Assembly (NCBI RefSeq): GCF_001938985.1
Contig: NZ_MKIN01000022.1
Coordinates: 992,001 to 1,056,000, forward strand
Direction of reading: 5' to 3'
Length of the DNA stretch: 64,000 nucleotides
From: Gillisella taibaishanensis
Lineage (GTDB): Bacteria > Pseudomonadota > Alphaproteobacteria > Rhizobiales > Rhizobiaceae
Position 1 is the first letter of the stretch; every line of letters begins with the position of its first letter. This document shows, in pieces, positions 36,297 through 49,825 of the stretch. The notes beneath the pieces are model-generated. The model searched no databases and had not been told where the DNA came from. It saw only the letters and a list, made by a program, of their open reading frames with translations. The position numbers and the translations under genes are program-made.

Positions 36297-37529
36297 ATGA
36301 GAAAGCCGATGACCAGAGAACGCGCTTCGCGACAGGTTCGCGCGCTAGCCTTTTCCATCATGGCAAGCCTTGCGCCGCTGAGCGCTGCGCATGCCGATGC
36401 CGGTTTCCAGAAATGGATCCGCGATTTCTATCCGACAGCAGCGGCATCCGGCATCAGCGCCCAGACCTATAACCGCGCCTTTGCCGGCATCAAGGACCCC
36501 GATCCCGATGTGCTGCGCAAGGCCGCTTACCAGCCGGAATTCAAGACCGACATCTGGGATTACGTCGATAGCCGCGTCAATCCCTACACTGTCAAGGTCG
36601 GCCGGGAAATGCTGGCCAAGCATGGCCGCACGCTGGCATCGCTGGAAAAATATTTCGGCGTAGATCGCCATATCCTGCTCGCCATCTGGTCGATGGAAAG
36701 CAATTATGGAGCGGTGCTTGCCAAGGACGACCGGCTGCATTACGTGCCGCAGGCTCTGGCAACCCTTGGCTATGCCGATCCCAAGCGCGCAGGCTTTGCC
36801 CGCAAGCAATTGGTCGCGGCCCTCAAGATCCTGCAGAATGGCGATGTCAGCCCGAAGGAAATGACCGGCTCCTGGGCCGGCGCCATGGGCCACACCCAGT
36901 TCATTCCAACCAGCTACCTGCTCTATGCCGTCGATGCCGATGGCAATGGCCATAAAGACATCTGGAACTCGATCCCCGATGCCTTGGCGACGTCGGCCAA
37001 TCTTCTGGCCAAAAACGGCTGGACCACCGGCCAGACATGGGGCTACGAAACCGTGGTTCCCGCAGGCGGCGCCCGCTATGCTGGCAAGACCCTGACGCTG
37101 GCGCAATGGCAGAAGCTCGGCTTTGCCCGGCCGTCAGGCAAGGCCTTCCGCAATTCGGGTGAACGGGCACAGCTGAAGCTTCCGGCCGGTGCCAACGGTC
37201 CCGGCTTTCTGATGACCTCGAATTTCTTCACCATCAAGAAATACAATGCCGCTGACAGCTACGCGCTCGCTGTCGGTCTTCTTGCCGACGAAATCGCCGG
37301 CTATGGCGGCGTGCAGCAGAAATGGCCACGCCCGGACGGCACGCTCGACATCAAGGAAAAATTCGAGTTGCAGACCCGAATGAAGGCCATGGGCTATTAC
37401 AATGGCGAGGTCGACGGCAATTTCGGTTCCGGCTCCAAGGCGGCAATTGCCGCCATCCAGGAACGAATGGGTATGCAGGGCGACGGCGAACCGTCAAAGC
37501 CGCTTTTGGAAATGCTGAGGCGGCATTGA
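36297..37529 (+). CDS. mltB: Lytic murein transglycosylase B with peptidoglycan-binding domain
   Basis: A 410-residue periplasmic enzyme that cleaves the MurNAc-GlcNAc bond of peptidoglycan with formation of 1,6-anhydroMurNAc. The signal peptide ends LSAAHADA. The SLT_2-type domain contains catalytic Glu134 (WSMESNYGAVL), then GSWAGAMGHTQFIPTSYL. The C terminus is a PG_binding_1 domain (LQTRMKAMGYYNGEVDGNFG). The ATG at 36297 has GAAGGA immediately before it; ATGs at 36309 and 36186 are alternatives, the last with a good GGGAG site but an unusually long N terminus. Confidence 0.93.
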   Translation: MRKPMTRERASRQVRALAFSIMASLAPLSAAHADAGFQKWIRDFYPTAAASGISAQTYNRAFAGIKDPDPDVLRKAAYQPEFKTDIWDYVDSRVNPYTVKVGREMLAKHGRTLASLEKYFGVDRHILLAIWSMESNYGAVLAKDDRLHYVPQALATLGYADPKRAGFARKQLVAALKILQNGDVSPKEMTGSWAGAMGHTQFIPTSYLLYAVDADGNGHKDIWNSIPDALATSANLLAKNGWTTGQTWGYETVVPAGGARYAGKTLTLAQWQKLGFARPSGKAFRNSGERAQLKLPAGANGPGFLMTSNFFTIKKYNAADSYALAVGLLADEIAGYGGVQQKWPRPDGTLDIKEKFELQTRMKAMGYYNGEVDGNFGSGSKAAIAAIQERMGMQGDGEPSKPLLEMLRRH

Positions 37530-37607
37530 CCGGCTATTCTGCTGAAGAACACAACCGGTCATGACGACCGCGAGGACAAGACGGATCATGGTGCCCACAG
37601 CGTTTTC

Positions 37608-37655
37608 AGGGAAAGTGGAAACCGGTGTTCCATCCGGAAATGCGCAAAGGCAGAA
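37608..37655. repeat. Dispersed ACCGGTT-type repeat at the 5' end of the DUF459 gene
   Basis: GCGTTTTCAGGGAAAGTGGA, then AACCGGTGTTCC and TCCGGAAATGCG. This matches the core of the palindromes at 49140-49190 and 60939-60984 (GGGAA-GTGG-A-ACCGG). It lies inside the longer version of the downstream open frame, which argues for the shorter start. Confidence 0.6.
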
Positions 37656-37671
37656 GCCTGCAGGCAGGACC

Positions 37672-38853
37672 ATGCTGCGCTACGGCAGCGTGATACTGGC
37701 TCTCAGCCTTGCCGCGACCCAGGTCGGCACGGCTGCTCTGGCGCAGGATTATCCGCGCCGCCGCACCACCCTGCTCGACATGCTGTTCGGCCGCTCCGAC
37801 GAGAGCCGCTATGAGCGGCAATACCCGGCACCGCCGCGCCCGGTCGGCCCGCGCAGCCGCAAGAAGCCGGCACCGGCTGCAGTCGCACCGGCTCGTCCCG
37901 CCTCCCGGCCCCTGCCGGTGACCGCACCCGTTCCAGAAGCGGCACCCGCCAAGATCGACAATGCCCAGAAGATCCTTGTGATCGGCGATTTCTTCGCCAG
38001 CGCCATCGGCGACGGTTTGCAGCAGGCTTTTGCCGATGCGCCGGGAACGGTCATCGAGACCCGAAGCAACGGCTCGTCCGGCCTGGTGCGCGACGACTAT
38101 TTCGACTGGCGCCGGCAATTGCCTAAAATGCTCGACGAGATCAAGCCGGCGCTGGTCGTGGTGGAACTCGGGGCCAACGACCGCCAGCAGATGACCGCCA
38201 GCGGCGGTGACGAACGCTTCCCCTCCGATGCCTGGTTTGCCGAATATCAGAAGCGGATCGATGCGGTTGCAAAGCTGGTGACCAGCCGCAAGATCCCGCT
38301 GATCTGGGTCGGGCTGCCGCCGGTGAAATCGCCGGGCATGTCGGCCGATCTCATCAAGTTCAACGCGCTCTATCGCAAGGCAGCGGAAGCCGGCGGCGGC
38401 GAATTCATCGATATCTGGGACGGCTTCGTCGATGAGGACGGCGGCTTCGTGCTGACCGGCTCCGACGTGAACGGCCAGCAGGCTAGGCTGCGCGGCCCCG
38501 ACGGCATCAGCATGACCGATGCCGGCAAGCGCAAGATGGCCTTCTATCTCGAAAAATCCGCTCGCAAATTCCTGGGCGACATGGCAAGCCCCGGTCTGGT
38601 GCGCCTCGATGCGACCAGTATGCCCGACCTTGCCAAACCGCAGGAGGATGACCGCGAACGCATCCCGCCGATGAAGATTTCCGATCCGGCGCTCGACGGC
38701 GGCGACAGGCTCCTGGGCGGCGCCGAAAAGCCGCCCGCCGCAAAGACACCCTCGCCCCGCGACCTGCTGGTCTCGACCGGCATCATGCCTGACCCGCCGA
38801 AAGGTCGCGTGGACGATTACCGCTTCGAGGACAAGGCCGATACCGGCCGCTAG
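37672..38853 (+). CDS. DUF459/SGNH-hydrolase-like exported protein
   Basis: A 393-residue protein. From ATG at 37672 it begins with a good signal peptide (MLRYGSVILALSLAATQVG), then a Pro/Ala/Arg-rich segment and a DUF459 SGNH-like domain starting near residue 100 (ILVIGDFFASAIGDGL, VVELGANDRQQM, GISMTDAGKRKMA). Here the SGNH block I reads GDFF, where active hydrolases have GDS, so the usual catalytic serine may be missing. Homologues often lie next to MltB genes. The frame is open to ATG 37561, but those 37 residues overlap a dispersed DNA repeat (about 37608-37655) and give no clean signal peptide. Role probably in the cell wall; unproven. Confidence 0.8.
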   Translation: MLRYGSVILALSLAATQVGTAALAQDYPRRRTTLLDMLFGRSDESRYERQYPAPPRPVGPRSRKKPAPAAVAPARPASRPLPVTAPVPEAAPAKIDNAQKILVIGDFFASAIGDGLQQAFADAPGTVIETRSNGSSGLVRDDYFDWRRQLPKMLDEIKPALVVVELGANDRQQMTASGGDERFPSDAWFAEYQKRIDAVAKLVTSRKIPLIWVGLPPVKSPGMSADLIKFNALYRKAAEAGGGEFIDIWDGFVDEDGGFVLTGSDVNGQQARLRGPDGISMTDAGKRKMAFYLEKSARKFLGDMASPGLVRLDATSMPDLAKPQEDDRERIPPMKISDPALDGGDRLLGGAEKPPAAKTPSPRDLLVSTGIMPDPPKGRVDDYRFEDKADTGR

Positions 38854-38949
38854 ATCGGTCGGATGTTACCCGCCTACCCGTTACGCGCAGCAAAAATCCC
38901 TACCGGCGTTTACAGAGGCGCCAGCAGAGAGTTTCACGAACCGGCCTGG

Positions 38950-40884
38950 TCAAAAATTCTCCCAAGCCTTTTCCTTGACCGCTGCCGAGCCCTGGAAGGC
39001 GCCGCGCAGCTTTTCCGTCAGCTTGCGGGCTGGCGAGGCGACCGCGTGCGTGCCAGCCTCTGCTACCTTCGGCTGGAAGCTTGCCGTCCCCGGTTGATCC
39101 CCGAGCTTGAAGCGCGCAAGGAGATCATTCAGCGCTGCCGCCTCGCGCGCCAGGCTATGGCTTGCTGCTGTGGTCTGCTCGACCATGGCGGCGTTTTGCT
39201 GGGTGCCCTGATCCATGGTGTTGACGGCAGTATTGATCTCCTGAAGCCCGACAGACTGCTCGCGTGCCGCCTCAACAATGGCGCTGACGTGCCGGTTGAT
39301 CTCCTGGACCTCGCCGACGATGGTTTCCAGCGATGAGCCGGTCTCCGCGACCAATTCGACTCCAGCCTGCACCTGCCGGCCGGAGGAGACGATCAAGCCC
39401 TTGATATCCTTGGCGGCAGCGGCCGAGCGCTGCGCCAATTCACGCACTTCCTGGGCGACGACCGCAAAGCCCTTGCCGGCATCGCCGGCGCGGGCCGCTT
39501 CCACGCCGGCATTGAGGGCGAGCAGATTGGTCTGGAAGGCGATCTCGTCGATCACACCAATGATATTGCTGATCTCACTCGACGATTTCTCGATCTCGTG
39601 CATGGCGGACACCGCTTTGCGTACCACCTCGCCCGAGCGTTCGGCCCCCTCGCGGGTGCGGGAGACGAGCGCACCGGCTTCCTCGGCGCGGCGAGTCGAA
39701 TCCTTCACTGTCGTTGTGATCTGCTCCAGCGCGGCGGCGGTTTCTTCCACGGAAGCCGCCTGCTGTTCGGTCCGACGCGACAGATCGTCAGCAGCCGAGC
39801 GAATTTCATTGGCGCCTGCGTCGATGCCGCGAGCATTCTGCCGAACATTGACGAGTGCCTGCTGCAGCTTTTCGACCGAACCATTGAAATTCATGCGGAG
39901 GTCATCGAGACCGGGCACAAAAGGCGTGGCGATGCGATAGGCGACATCGCCATCCGACAGGCGGGCGAGACCGGCGGCCAGCGCCTCGACGGCAAATTTT
40001 GTGTCGCTGGCATCCTTGGCGCGCTGCGCCTCACGTTCCACGCGCTCCTGCTCCGTCAGGTTACGACTTGCCAGCGCATCCGCTTCAAGCCGCTCGCGGT
40101 CAAGCGCATTGCTGCGAAACACCGCTACGGCCGTCGCCATCTGACCGACTTCGTCCCCGCGAGCGGTGCCCTCCACCTCAGCCTGGGTCTCCCCCTTGGC
40201 CAATGTCACCATCCGCAATCGCAAACGCTCGATCGGACGGGTTATGCCGTGACTGGCGACCCAGAGAGCAGCGATGATCGCGATGGTGAAAATGACCAGC
40301 AATCCACCGAGCGTCATCCTGATCGTATCCGCCGTCGCCTGCGAAATCGCGGCACTGTCCTGCGACAGTTTCTTGGTGCTGTTGATTATCCATATGCGGG
40401 TATCGTCGGCGACCTGGGTAATCAGGTGGTCGGCCTTGATCAGAACTGCCTTGGCCTCAGCGTCACGATCAGTCATACCGAATTCAACTGCGGAGGATGT
40501 CAGTTTGACGATCTCGGCATACCGGTCACGCAGCGCAGTGAGTTCGGCAACCTTGGTCGGATCGAGCTTGATTGCTTCATCCATTATCGAGACCAGCCGC
40601 AGGGCGCTCTCGTCGAAATCCTTCTTCGCCCGCATCGCGTCAGGGGTGCCCGCGTCATAGACCATCGTCTGGTAGGCATCATAGCCAACCGCCATCAGAC
40701 GCTGACTCGAGCGCGCGACCATCAGCAACGCCCCCGCCTGATTATTGACGAAAACCGAATATTGGCTGTCAACGGCATCGAGTTGACGCGACAGCAGAAG
40801 CGAGCCACCGATCCCTACAACGCAGATCGGCAGAATCACGGACAGAATCTTCGTCTTGATTTTCAGATTTTGCAGAAAGGACAT
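38950..40884 (-). CDS. Methyl-accepting chemotaxis protein
   Basis: A 644-residue chemoreceptor. Transmembrane helix 1 lies at residues 12-30, a small four-helix periplasmic sensor (DAVDSQYSVFVNNQAGALLM) follows, and helix 2 is near 190-212 (GGLLVIFTIAIIAALWVAS). Then come HAMP (ERLRLRMVTLAKGETQAEV), a second HAMP-like unit (GLARLSDGDVAYRIATPF) and the signalling tip [19 protein letters not shown]. The protein ends AWENF, a CheR/CheB-docking-type pentapeptide like that of the other receptor in this window. It stands alone, with no other che genes nearby. Confidence 0.93.
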   Translation of the reverse strand: MSFLQNLKIKTKILSVILPICVVGIGGSLLLSRQLDAVDSQYSVFVNNQAGALLMVARSSQRLMAVGYDAYQTMVYDAGTPDAMRAKKDFDESALRLVSIMDEAIKLDPTKVAELTALRDRYAEIVKLTSSAVEFGMTDRDAEAKAVLIKADHLITQVADDTRIWIINSTKKLSQDSAAISQATADTIRMTLGGLLVIFTIAIIAALWVASHGITRPIERLRLRMVTLAKGETQAEVEGTARGDEVGQMATAVAVFRSNALDRERLEADALASRNLTEQERVEREAQRAKDASDTKFAVEALAAGLARLSDGDVAYRIATPFVPGLDDLRMNFNGSVEKLQQALVNVRQNARGIDAGANEIRSAADDLSRRTEQQAASVEETAAALEQITTTVKDSTRRAEEAGALVSRTREGAERSGEVVRKAVSAMHEIEKSSSEISNIIGVIDEIAFQTNLLALNAGVEAARAGDAGKGFAVVAQEVRELAQRSAAAAKDIKGLIVSSGRQVQAGVELVAETGSSLETIVGEVQEINRHVSAIVEAAREQSVGLQEINTAVNTMDQGTQQNAAMVEQTTAASHSLAREAAALNDLLARFKLGDQPGTASFQPKVAEAGTHAVASPARKLTEKLRGAFQGSAAVKEKAWENF

Positions 40885-41185
40885 CCGATATCTCTTGCCA
40901 GCAATCGTTCATGCATCTGAACGAATTGCTTAAAAAAGGCGCGCTACCATCGCGCACTCGAAAAGGTTGTACCTACGATTTAAGAGATAATAATTCAGCA
41001 AAAGTAAACGGCGCGGCTCCGGTTTTCGTTAGAGCATCTGAACAGACCAAAGCATTGATAATAAAAGCATATTCTTATGCAGCACTGTCAACCGTCAAAT
41101 TATGCCGTGCGAATATTATAATAATCTAAGGTTGTGTTTCTCTTTGAAAATTCATGGGAATTACCGTTGGGCATTCTCCGGGCAT
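40885..41185. other. AT-rich intergenic region before gltD
   Basis: About 300 bases of AT-rich sequence carrying the chemoreceptor promoter on the minus strand. A small GCATA/TATGC hairpin occurs near 41068. Open frames here (for example 40911-41129 +) have no protein-like features. Confidence 0.5.
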
Positions 41186-41213
41186 AAAAAAAAGGGGGCT
41201 ATAACGCCCCCTT
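41186..41213 (-). terminator. Rho-independent terminator after gltD
   Basis: AAGGGGGC (41192-41199) pairs with GCCCCCTT (41206-41213). On the minus strand the stem is followed by eight consecutive U's. Confidence 0.9.
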
Positions 41214-41247
41214 CTGATGACAACATTATTGAGTTCCCGCGTGCCGC

Positions 41248-42702
41248 TTATCGGGGCAGCAGGCTTGCCCCCGTCAGCGCCTCATCGATGGCGCGGGCGG
41301 CCTGGCGGCCTTCGCGGATCGCCCAGACGACCAGCGACTGGCCGCGCCTGACGTCGCCGGCGGCCCAGAGCTTGTCGACCGAGGTGCGATAGTCCTTGTC
41401 ATTGGCGATGACATTGGTCGAGCCGCGACGATCGGTGTTCAGCGCCAGCTTGCCGTCGAGTTCCTTGACGACGCTGTCGGTGAAGGGACCGGAGAAGCCG
41501 ATGGCGATGAAGGCGAGATCGGCCTTGATGATGAACTCCGAGCCGGCAATCGGCTGGCGGCGATCGTCCACCTGGCAGCACTTGACGCCGGTCAGCATGC
41601 CGTCCTCGCCGACGAATTCCAGCGTGCCGACCTGGAACTCGCGCACGGCGCCTTCGGCCTGGCTGGAGGAGGTGCGCATCTTGGTGGCCCAGAAGGGCCA
41701 GACGGCCAGCTTGTCTTCCGTCTGCGGCGGGCGCGGACGGATGTCGAGCTGGGTCACCTTGACGGCGCCCTGGCGGAAGGCTGTGCCGACGCAGTCCGAC
41801 GCGGTATCGCCGCCGCCGACCACGACGACATGCTTGCCGCCGGCGATGATCGGCTCCGACGGCCAGCCATTGCTGTCGATGTTCTCACGGCCGACGCGGC
41901 GGTTCTGCTGCACCAGATAGGGCATGGCATCATAGACGCCGTGCAGGTCGACGCCGGGAATGCCGGCTTCGCGCGGGGTTTCAGAGCCGCCGCAATAGAG
42001 CACGGCATCGTAATCGGCCAGCAGCTGATCCATCTTCACGTCGACGCCGACATTGACGCCGCAATGGAAGGTAACGCCCTCGCCCTTCATCTGCTCGATG
42101 CGGCGGTCGATGAAGTTCTTTTCCATCTTGAAGTCGGGAATGCCGTAGCGCAGCAGCCCGCCTGGCTTGGTCTCGCGCTCATAGACATGCACGTCATGGC
42201 CGGCGCGGCCAAGTTGCTGGGCAGCGGCCATGCCCGATGGGCCGGAACCGATGATCGCAACCTTCTTGCCGGTATGGATCGTTGCCGGCTGCGGCACGAT
42301 GAAGCCGAGTTCATAGGCCTTGTCGGCAATCGCCTGCTCGACGGTCTTGATAGTAACCGGCGCATCCTCGAGGTTCAGCGTGCAGGCTTCCTCGCAAGGT
42401 GCGGGGCAGACGCGGCCGGTGAATTCAGGGAAATTGTTGGTGGAGTGGAGGTTGCGGATCGCCTCTTCCCACTTGCCGTTATAGACCAGATCGTTCCAGT
42501 CGGGGATCTGGTTATGAACAGGACAGCCGGTCGGGCCGTGGCAATAGGGAATGCCACAATCCATGCAGCGCGCCGCCTGCTTCGTGACCTCGGCATCCGA
42601 CATCGGAATGGTGAATTCGCGGAAGTGGCGGATACGATCCGACGCAGGCTGGTACTTCGCCACCTGCCGGTCGATTTCCATGAAACCTGTAACCTTGCCC
42701 AT
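41248..42702 (-). CDS. gltD: Glutamate synthase (NADPH) small subunit
   Basis: A 484-residue iron-sulfur flavoprotein that passes electrons from NADPH through FAD and 4Fe-4S clusters to the large subunit. The N-terminal cysteine region (RCMDCGIPYCHGPTGCP and GRVCPAPCEEACTL) binds the clusters. GSGPSGMAAAQQLGRAGH is the FAD site, and VVGGGDTASDCVGTA the NADPH site. It follows gltB by about 88 bases that contain two strong hairpins. Length matches the family. Confidence 0.97.
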   Translation of the reverse strand: MGKVTGFMEIDRQVAKYQPASDRIRHFREFTIPMSDAEVTKQAARCMDCGIPYCHGPTGCPVHNQIPDWNDLVYNGKWEEAIRNLHSTNNFPEFTGRVCPAPCEEACTLNLEDAPVTIKTVEQAIADKAYELGFIVPQPATIHTGKKVAIIGSGPSGMAAAQQLGRAGHDVHVYERETKPGGLLRYGIPDFKMEKNFIDRRIEQMKGEGVTFHCGVNVGVDVKMDQLLADYDAVLYCGGSETPREAGIPGVDLHGVYDAMPYLVQQNRRVGRENIDSNGWPSEPIIAGGKHVVVVGGGDTASDCVGTAFRQGAVKVTQLDIRPRPPQTEDKLAVWPFWATKMRTSSSQAEGAVREFQVGTLEFVGEDGMLTGVKCCQVDDRRQPIAGSEFIIKADLAFIAIGFSGPFTDSVVKELDGKLALNTDRRGSTNVIANDKDYRTSVDKLWAAGDVRRGQSLVVWAIREGRQAARAIDEALTGASLLPR

Positions 42703-42729
42703 ATTCTCGTCCTACTCAATGAGCCTGCA

Positions 42730-42780
42730 ACTGCACGGTCTTTGGCCGTGCGCGGTCGCGGTCCCGACAACGGGACCGCG
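42730..42780. repeat. Two strong hairpins between gltB and gltD
   Basis: GCACGG..CCGTGC (about 42733-42751), then CGCGGTCCCG (42757-42766) and CGGGACCGCG (42771-42780), a perfect 10-bp stem around ACAA. They lie inside the operon and lack U-runs, so they could stabilise or partly separate the two messages. Confidence 0.7.
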
Positions 42781-42790
42781 CGGTGGCGAA

Positions 42791-47515
<4,725 letters not shown>

Positions 47516-48041
47516 CGCTTTCCCTCCAGTTGACCGTCCCCTCGACCCTAGCCGAACAGACACACAGCAATTTGACATTTTAGAATTCGGCGGGGCCGTT
47601 ACATCCCCAAATAGCATCCTGACCTTTTATGAGGTCGGCTCCACCATGCGCCCAGACAGGCTCTGCTAGCTCTGGAGTATAGCGCAATGAAGCCGGCACG
47701 AAAGACCCGAAGGGCAAAACCATCTACCGATTTCTGAAAAATACGTCAGTTAAGTTGACCTATTTCTCGCTCCTATATGGCAGAAACCGACCGGTTCCGC
47801 AAGCGGCTGGTTAAAAAAGCCTGAGGGTGCGGCGACAGAAAATGTCCCCATTGGCCATTCGACGTAATATTATTTCACCAGCCAGCAATTTTACGCAGCA
47901 AAACGACAAATGACGCGTCCATCACTCGCTTTGAATTAGGTCCACTGTCGATGGAGGCTTCATAGCGATTGAACCGCCTTGCAAAATAGGTAGGCTTTAG
48001 ACTGCGCCGGTCTGGGCGCGACAGCCAATCAGGAAGCCTTC
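47516..48041. other. Divergent intergenic region between gltB and ltaE
   Basis: About 525 bases that should hold the promoters of both genes. A small GACC/GGTC hairpin lies near 47618-47635. I found no clear sigma-54 GG-N10-GC element and no coding region. Confidence 0.45.
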
Positions 48042-49088
48042 ATGTTCTTTGCATCCGATAATTGGGCCGGCGCCCATCCCGCCATTGCCGAAAGCCTGGT
48101 GAAGGAGGCGTCCGGCTATGCCAGCGCCTATGGCACGAGCGATCTCGACCGGCGGGTCGAGGCGCATTTCAACCAGATTTTCGAGCGTGAGGTCGCCGTC
48201 TTCTTCGTCGGCACCGGCACGGCGGCCAATTCGCTGGCGCTGGCCAGCGTTGCCCGGGCCGGTGGCGTCACCTTCTGCCATTTCGACGCTCATGTGAATG
48301 CCGACGAAGGCGGTGCGCCGGAATATCTGAGCCATGCCAGCCGGCTCTACCCAATCGAAGGCCGCGACGGCAAGATGAGCCCGAGCGCGCTCCACACCGC
48401 CGTCTCGCGCTTCGATACGCCTTCGGTGCATCAGGGCCGGCCGATGGCCGTAACCATCACCCAGGCAACCGAAACCGGCACCATCTATACGCTTGATGAA
48501 ATCGACGCGATCAGCGCCATCGCCCGCTCCAAGGGCCTACCGCTGCACATGGACGGCGCCCGCTTTGCCAATGCGCTGGTGGCGCTCGACGTGACGCCGG
48601 CCGAAATGACCTGGAAGCGCGGCGTCGACATCCTCTCCTTCGGCGCCACCAAGAACGGCTGCTGGTGCGTGGAGGCGATTGTCTTCTTCAACCCCGATAT
48701 GGCGGAGGAAATGCCCTATATCCGCAAGCGCTCGGCCCAGCTGTTCTCCAAGACCCGCTTCGTCTCCGCCCAGCTCGAAGCCTATTTCGAAGGCGATCTC
48801 TGGCTCGACCTCGCCCGCCATGCCAATGCCATGTCCGACCGGCTGCGCGCCGGCCTGCGCGCCAGCAACAAGGCGCGCCTTGCCTGGGAAACCGAGAGCA
48901 ACGAAGTCTTTGCCGTGATCAGCAAGGAAGCCTCGCGCCAGGCCCAGGAAAAGGGTGCGAAATTCTACGAATGGCTGGTGCCGCGCGACGAACCTGACCT
49001 GGTCGGCCCCGACGACACGCTGATCCGGCTGGTCACCAGCTTTGCCACCACGCCAGAGGATGTCGATCGGTTCCTTGACGTTCTCTAG
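48042..49088 (+). CDS. ltaE: Low-specificity L-threonine aldolase
   Basis: A 348-residue PLP enzyme that cleaves threonine or allo-threonine to glycine and acetaldehyde. Conserved elements are MFFASDNWAGAHPAI at the start, FVGTGTAANSLAL (phosphate-binding), HMDGARFANAL with the PLP-pairing Asp, and SFGATKNGCW containing the Schiff-base lysine. Length fits the beta-eliminating lyase family. CAGGAAG serves as ribosome-binding site. It may connect serine, glycine and one-carbon pools with the purine genes here, but no operon link is seen. Confidence 0.92.
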   Translation: MFFASDNWAGAHPAIAESLVKEASGYASAYGTSDLDRRVEAHFNQIFEREVAVFFVGTGTAANSLALASVARAGGVTFCHFDAHVNADEGGAPEYLSHASRLYPIEGRDGKMSPSALHTAVSRFDTPSVHQGRPMAVTITQATETGTIYTLDEIDAISAIARSKGLPLHMDGARFANALVALDVTPAEMTWKRGVDILSFGATKNGCWCVEAIVFFNPDMAEEMPYIRKRSAQLFSKTRFVSAQLEAYFEGDLWLDLARHANAMSDRLRAGLRASNKARLAWETESNEVFAVISKEASRQAQEKGAKFYEWLVPRDEPDLVGPDDTLIRLVTSFATTPEDVDRFLDVL

Positions 49089-49089
49089 A

Positions 49090-49190
49090 GTCTGGCAGGT
49101 TCAGATTGAACCAGACAGACTCTCGATTCTTTTGTTTTCGTTTGTCTTTTCGTGAAAACCGGGTTCCACTTTTCCCTGACAAACTCTGAC
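49090..49190 (+). repeat. Dispersed composite repeat after ltaE
   Basis: CTGGCAGGTTCAGATTGAAC followed by CAGACAGAC, then about 30 bases later GTGAAAACCGGGTTCCAC and TTTTCCCTGACAAACTC. The same two modules occur inverted at 9603-9682. The GAAAACCGG-TTCC core also appears at 37608-37655 and 60939-60984. Confidence 0.7.
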
Positions 49191-49203
49191 GCTTGCGAGC
49201 AAA

Positions 49204-49230
49204 CAAAAAGGGCGGCACCGTGCCGCCCTT
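49204..49230 (-). terminator. Rho-independent terminator after hsp20
   Basis: AAGGGCGGCA (49208-49217) and TGCCGCCCTT (49221-49230) form a perfect 10-bp stem around CCG. On the minus strand a UUUUU tract follows. Confidence 0.9.
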
Positions 49231-49253
49231 GCATTCATTCTGAAAGCGCTTGA

Positions 49254-49721
49254 TCAGACCACATGGGCCTCGATGGCCTTCGGCGTTTCCACCGGCTCAC
49301 TGGCAATGGCGATCCGGCGCGGCTTCATGGCTTCGGGAATGTTGCGGAGCAGGTCGATATGCAGCAGGCCGTTCTTCAGCGAGGCATTGGTGACCTCGAC
49401 GTGGTCGGCCAGCTGGAAGCGGCGCTCGAAGCCACGCTTGGCGATGCCACGATAAAGAAATTCGGTCTGCTCGGTCTGGTCTTCCTGAGCCTTTTCACCC
49501 TTGACGGTCAGCACATGGGCATGGGCCTCGATGCTGAGTTCGGTCTCGTCAAAGCCGGCGACGGCCATGGTGATCCGGTAGGTGTTTTCGCCGGTCCGCT
49601 CGATGTTGTAGGGCGGATAGCTCTGGGCCTGATCGGGCTGTCCGAGGCTATCAAGCATCGTGAACAGGCGGTCGAAGCCGACGGTAGAGCGGTAGAGCGG
49701 CGAAAAATCAACGTGACGCAT
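49254..49721 (-). CDS. Small heat-shock protein, Hsp20/alpha-crystallin family
   Basis: A 155-residue IbpA-type chaperone that holds unfolding proteins for later refolding by DnaK and ClpB. The alpha-crystallin domain (about 35-130) has PPYNIERTGENTYRITMAV, AGFDETELSI, LTVKGEK, RGIAKRGFERRF and NASLKNGLLHIDL, where the last carries the conserved G-L dimer motif. The start MRHVDFSPLYRST follows a perfect AGGAGG. Upstream lie a sigma-32-type promoter and a ROSE-like leader (49722-49854), so expression is expected to rise on heat through transcription and translation. Confidence 0.93.
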   Translation of the reverse strand: MRHVDFSPLYRSTVGFDRLFTMLDSLGQPDQAQSYPPYNIERTGENTYRITMAVAGFDETELSIEAHAHVLTVKGEKAQEDQTEQTEFLYRGIAKRGFERRFQLADHVEVTNASLKNGLLHIDLLRNIPEAMKPRRIAIASEPVETPKAIEAHVV

Positions 49722-49818
49722 AGGTGTCCTCCTGAGAAGCGACGGTTGCGATAATGGCAGGCATTTGCCCCTGATCTGGCGGCCTCTGCCCGGGTTGGCA
49801 GGCCCTTCCGGCGCCTGC
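49722..49818 (-). promoter_or_regulatory. ROSE-type RNA thermometer in the hsp20 leader
   Basis: The predicted leader is about 97 bases. Its 3' end reads UCGCU-UCUC-AGGA: UCGCU fits the ROSE consensus U(U/C)GCU and pairs with AGGA of the Shine-Dalgarno, leaving the G bulged. Upstream are further GC-rich hairpins such as UGCC-AACCC-GGGCA. This matches rhizobial ROSE elements that block ribosome binding until warmed. Confidence 0.75.
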
Positions 49819-49825
49819 TCCCATG

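Noticed and set aside
40911..41129. 72-codon frame before gltD
   Set aside because: AT-rich, no ribosome-binding site and no protein-like pattern apart from a chance Ile-rich end.
47516..48041. Sigma-54 promoter upstream of gltB
   Set aside because: No TGGCAC-N5-TTGC-type element was found on the minus strand; control of gltB must use other signals.
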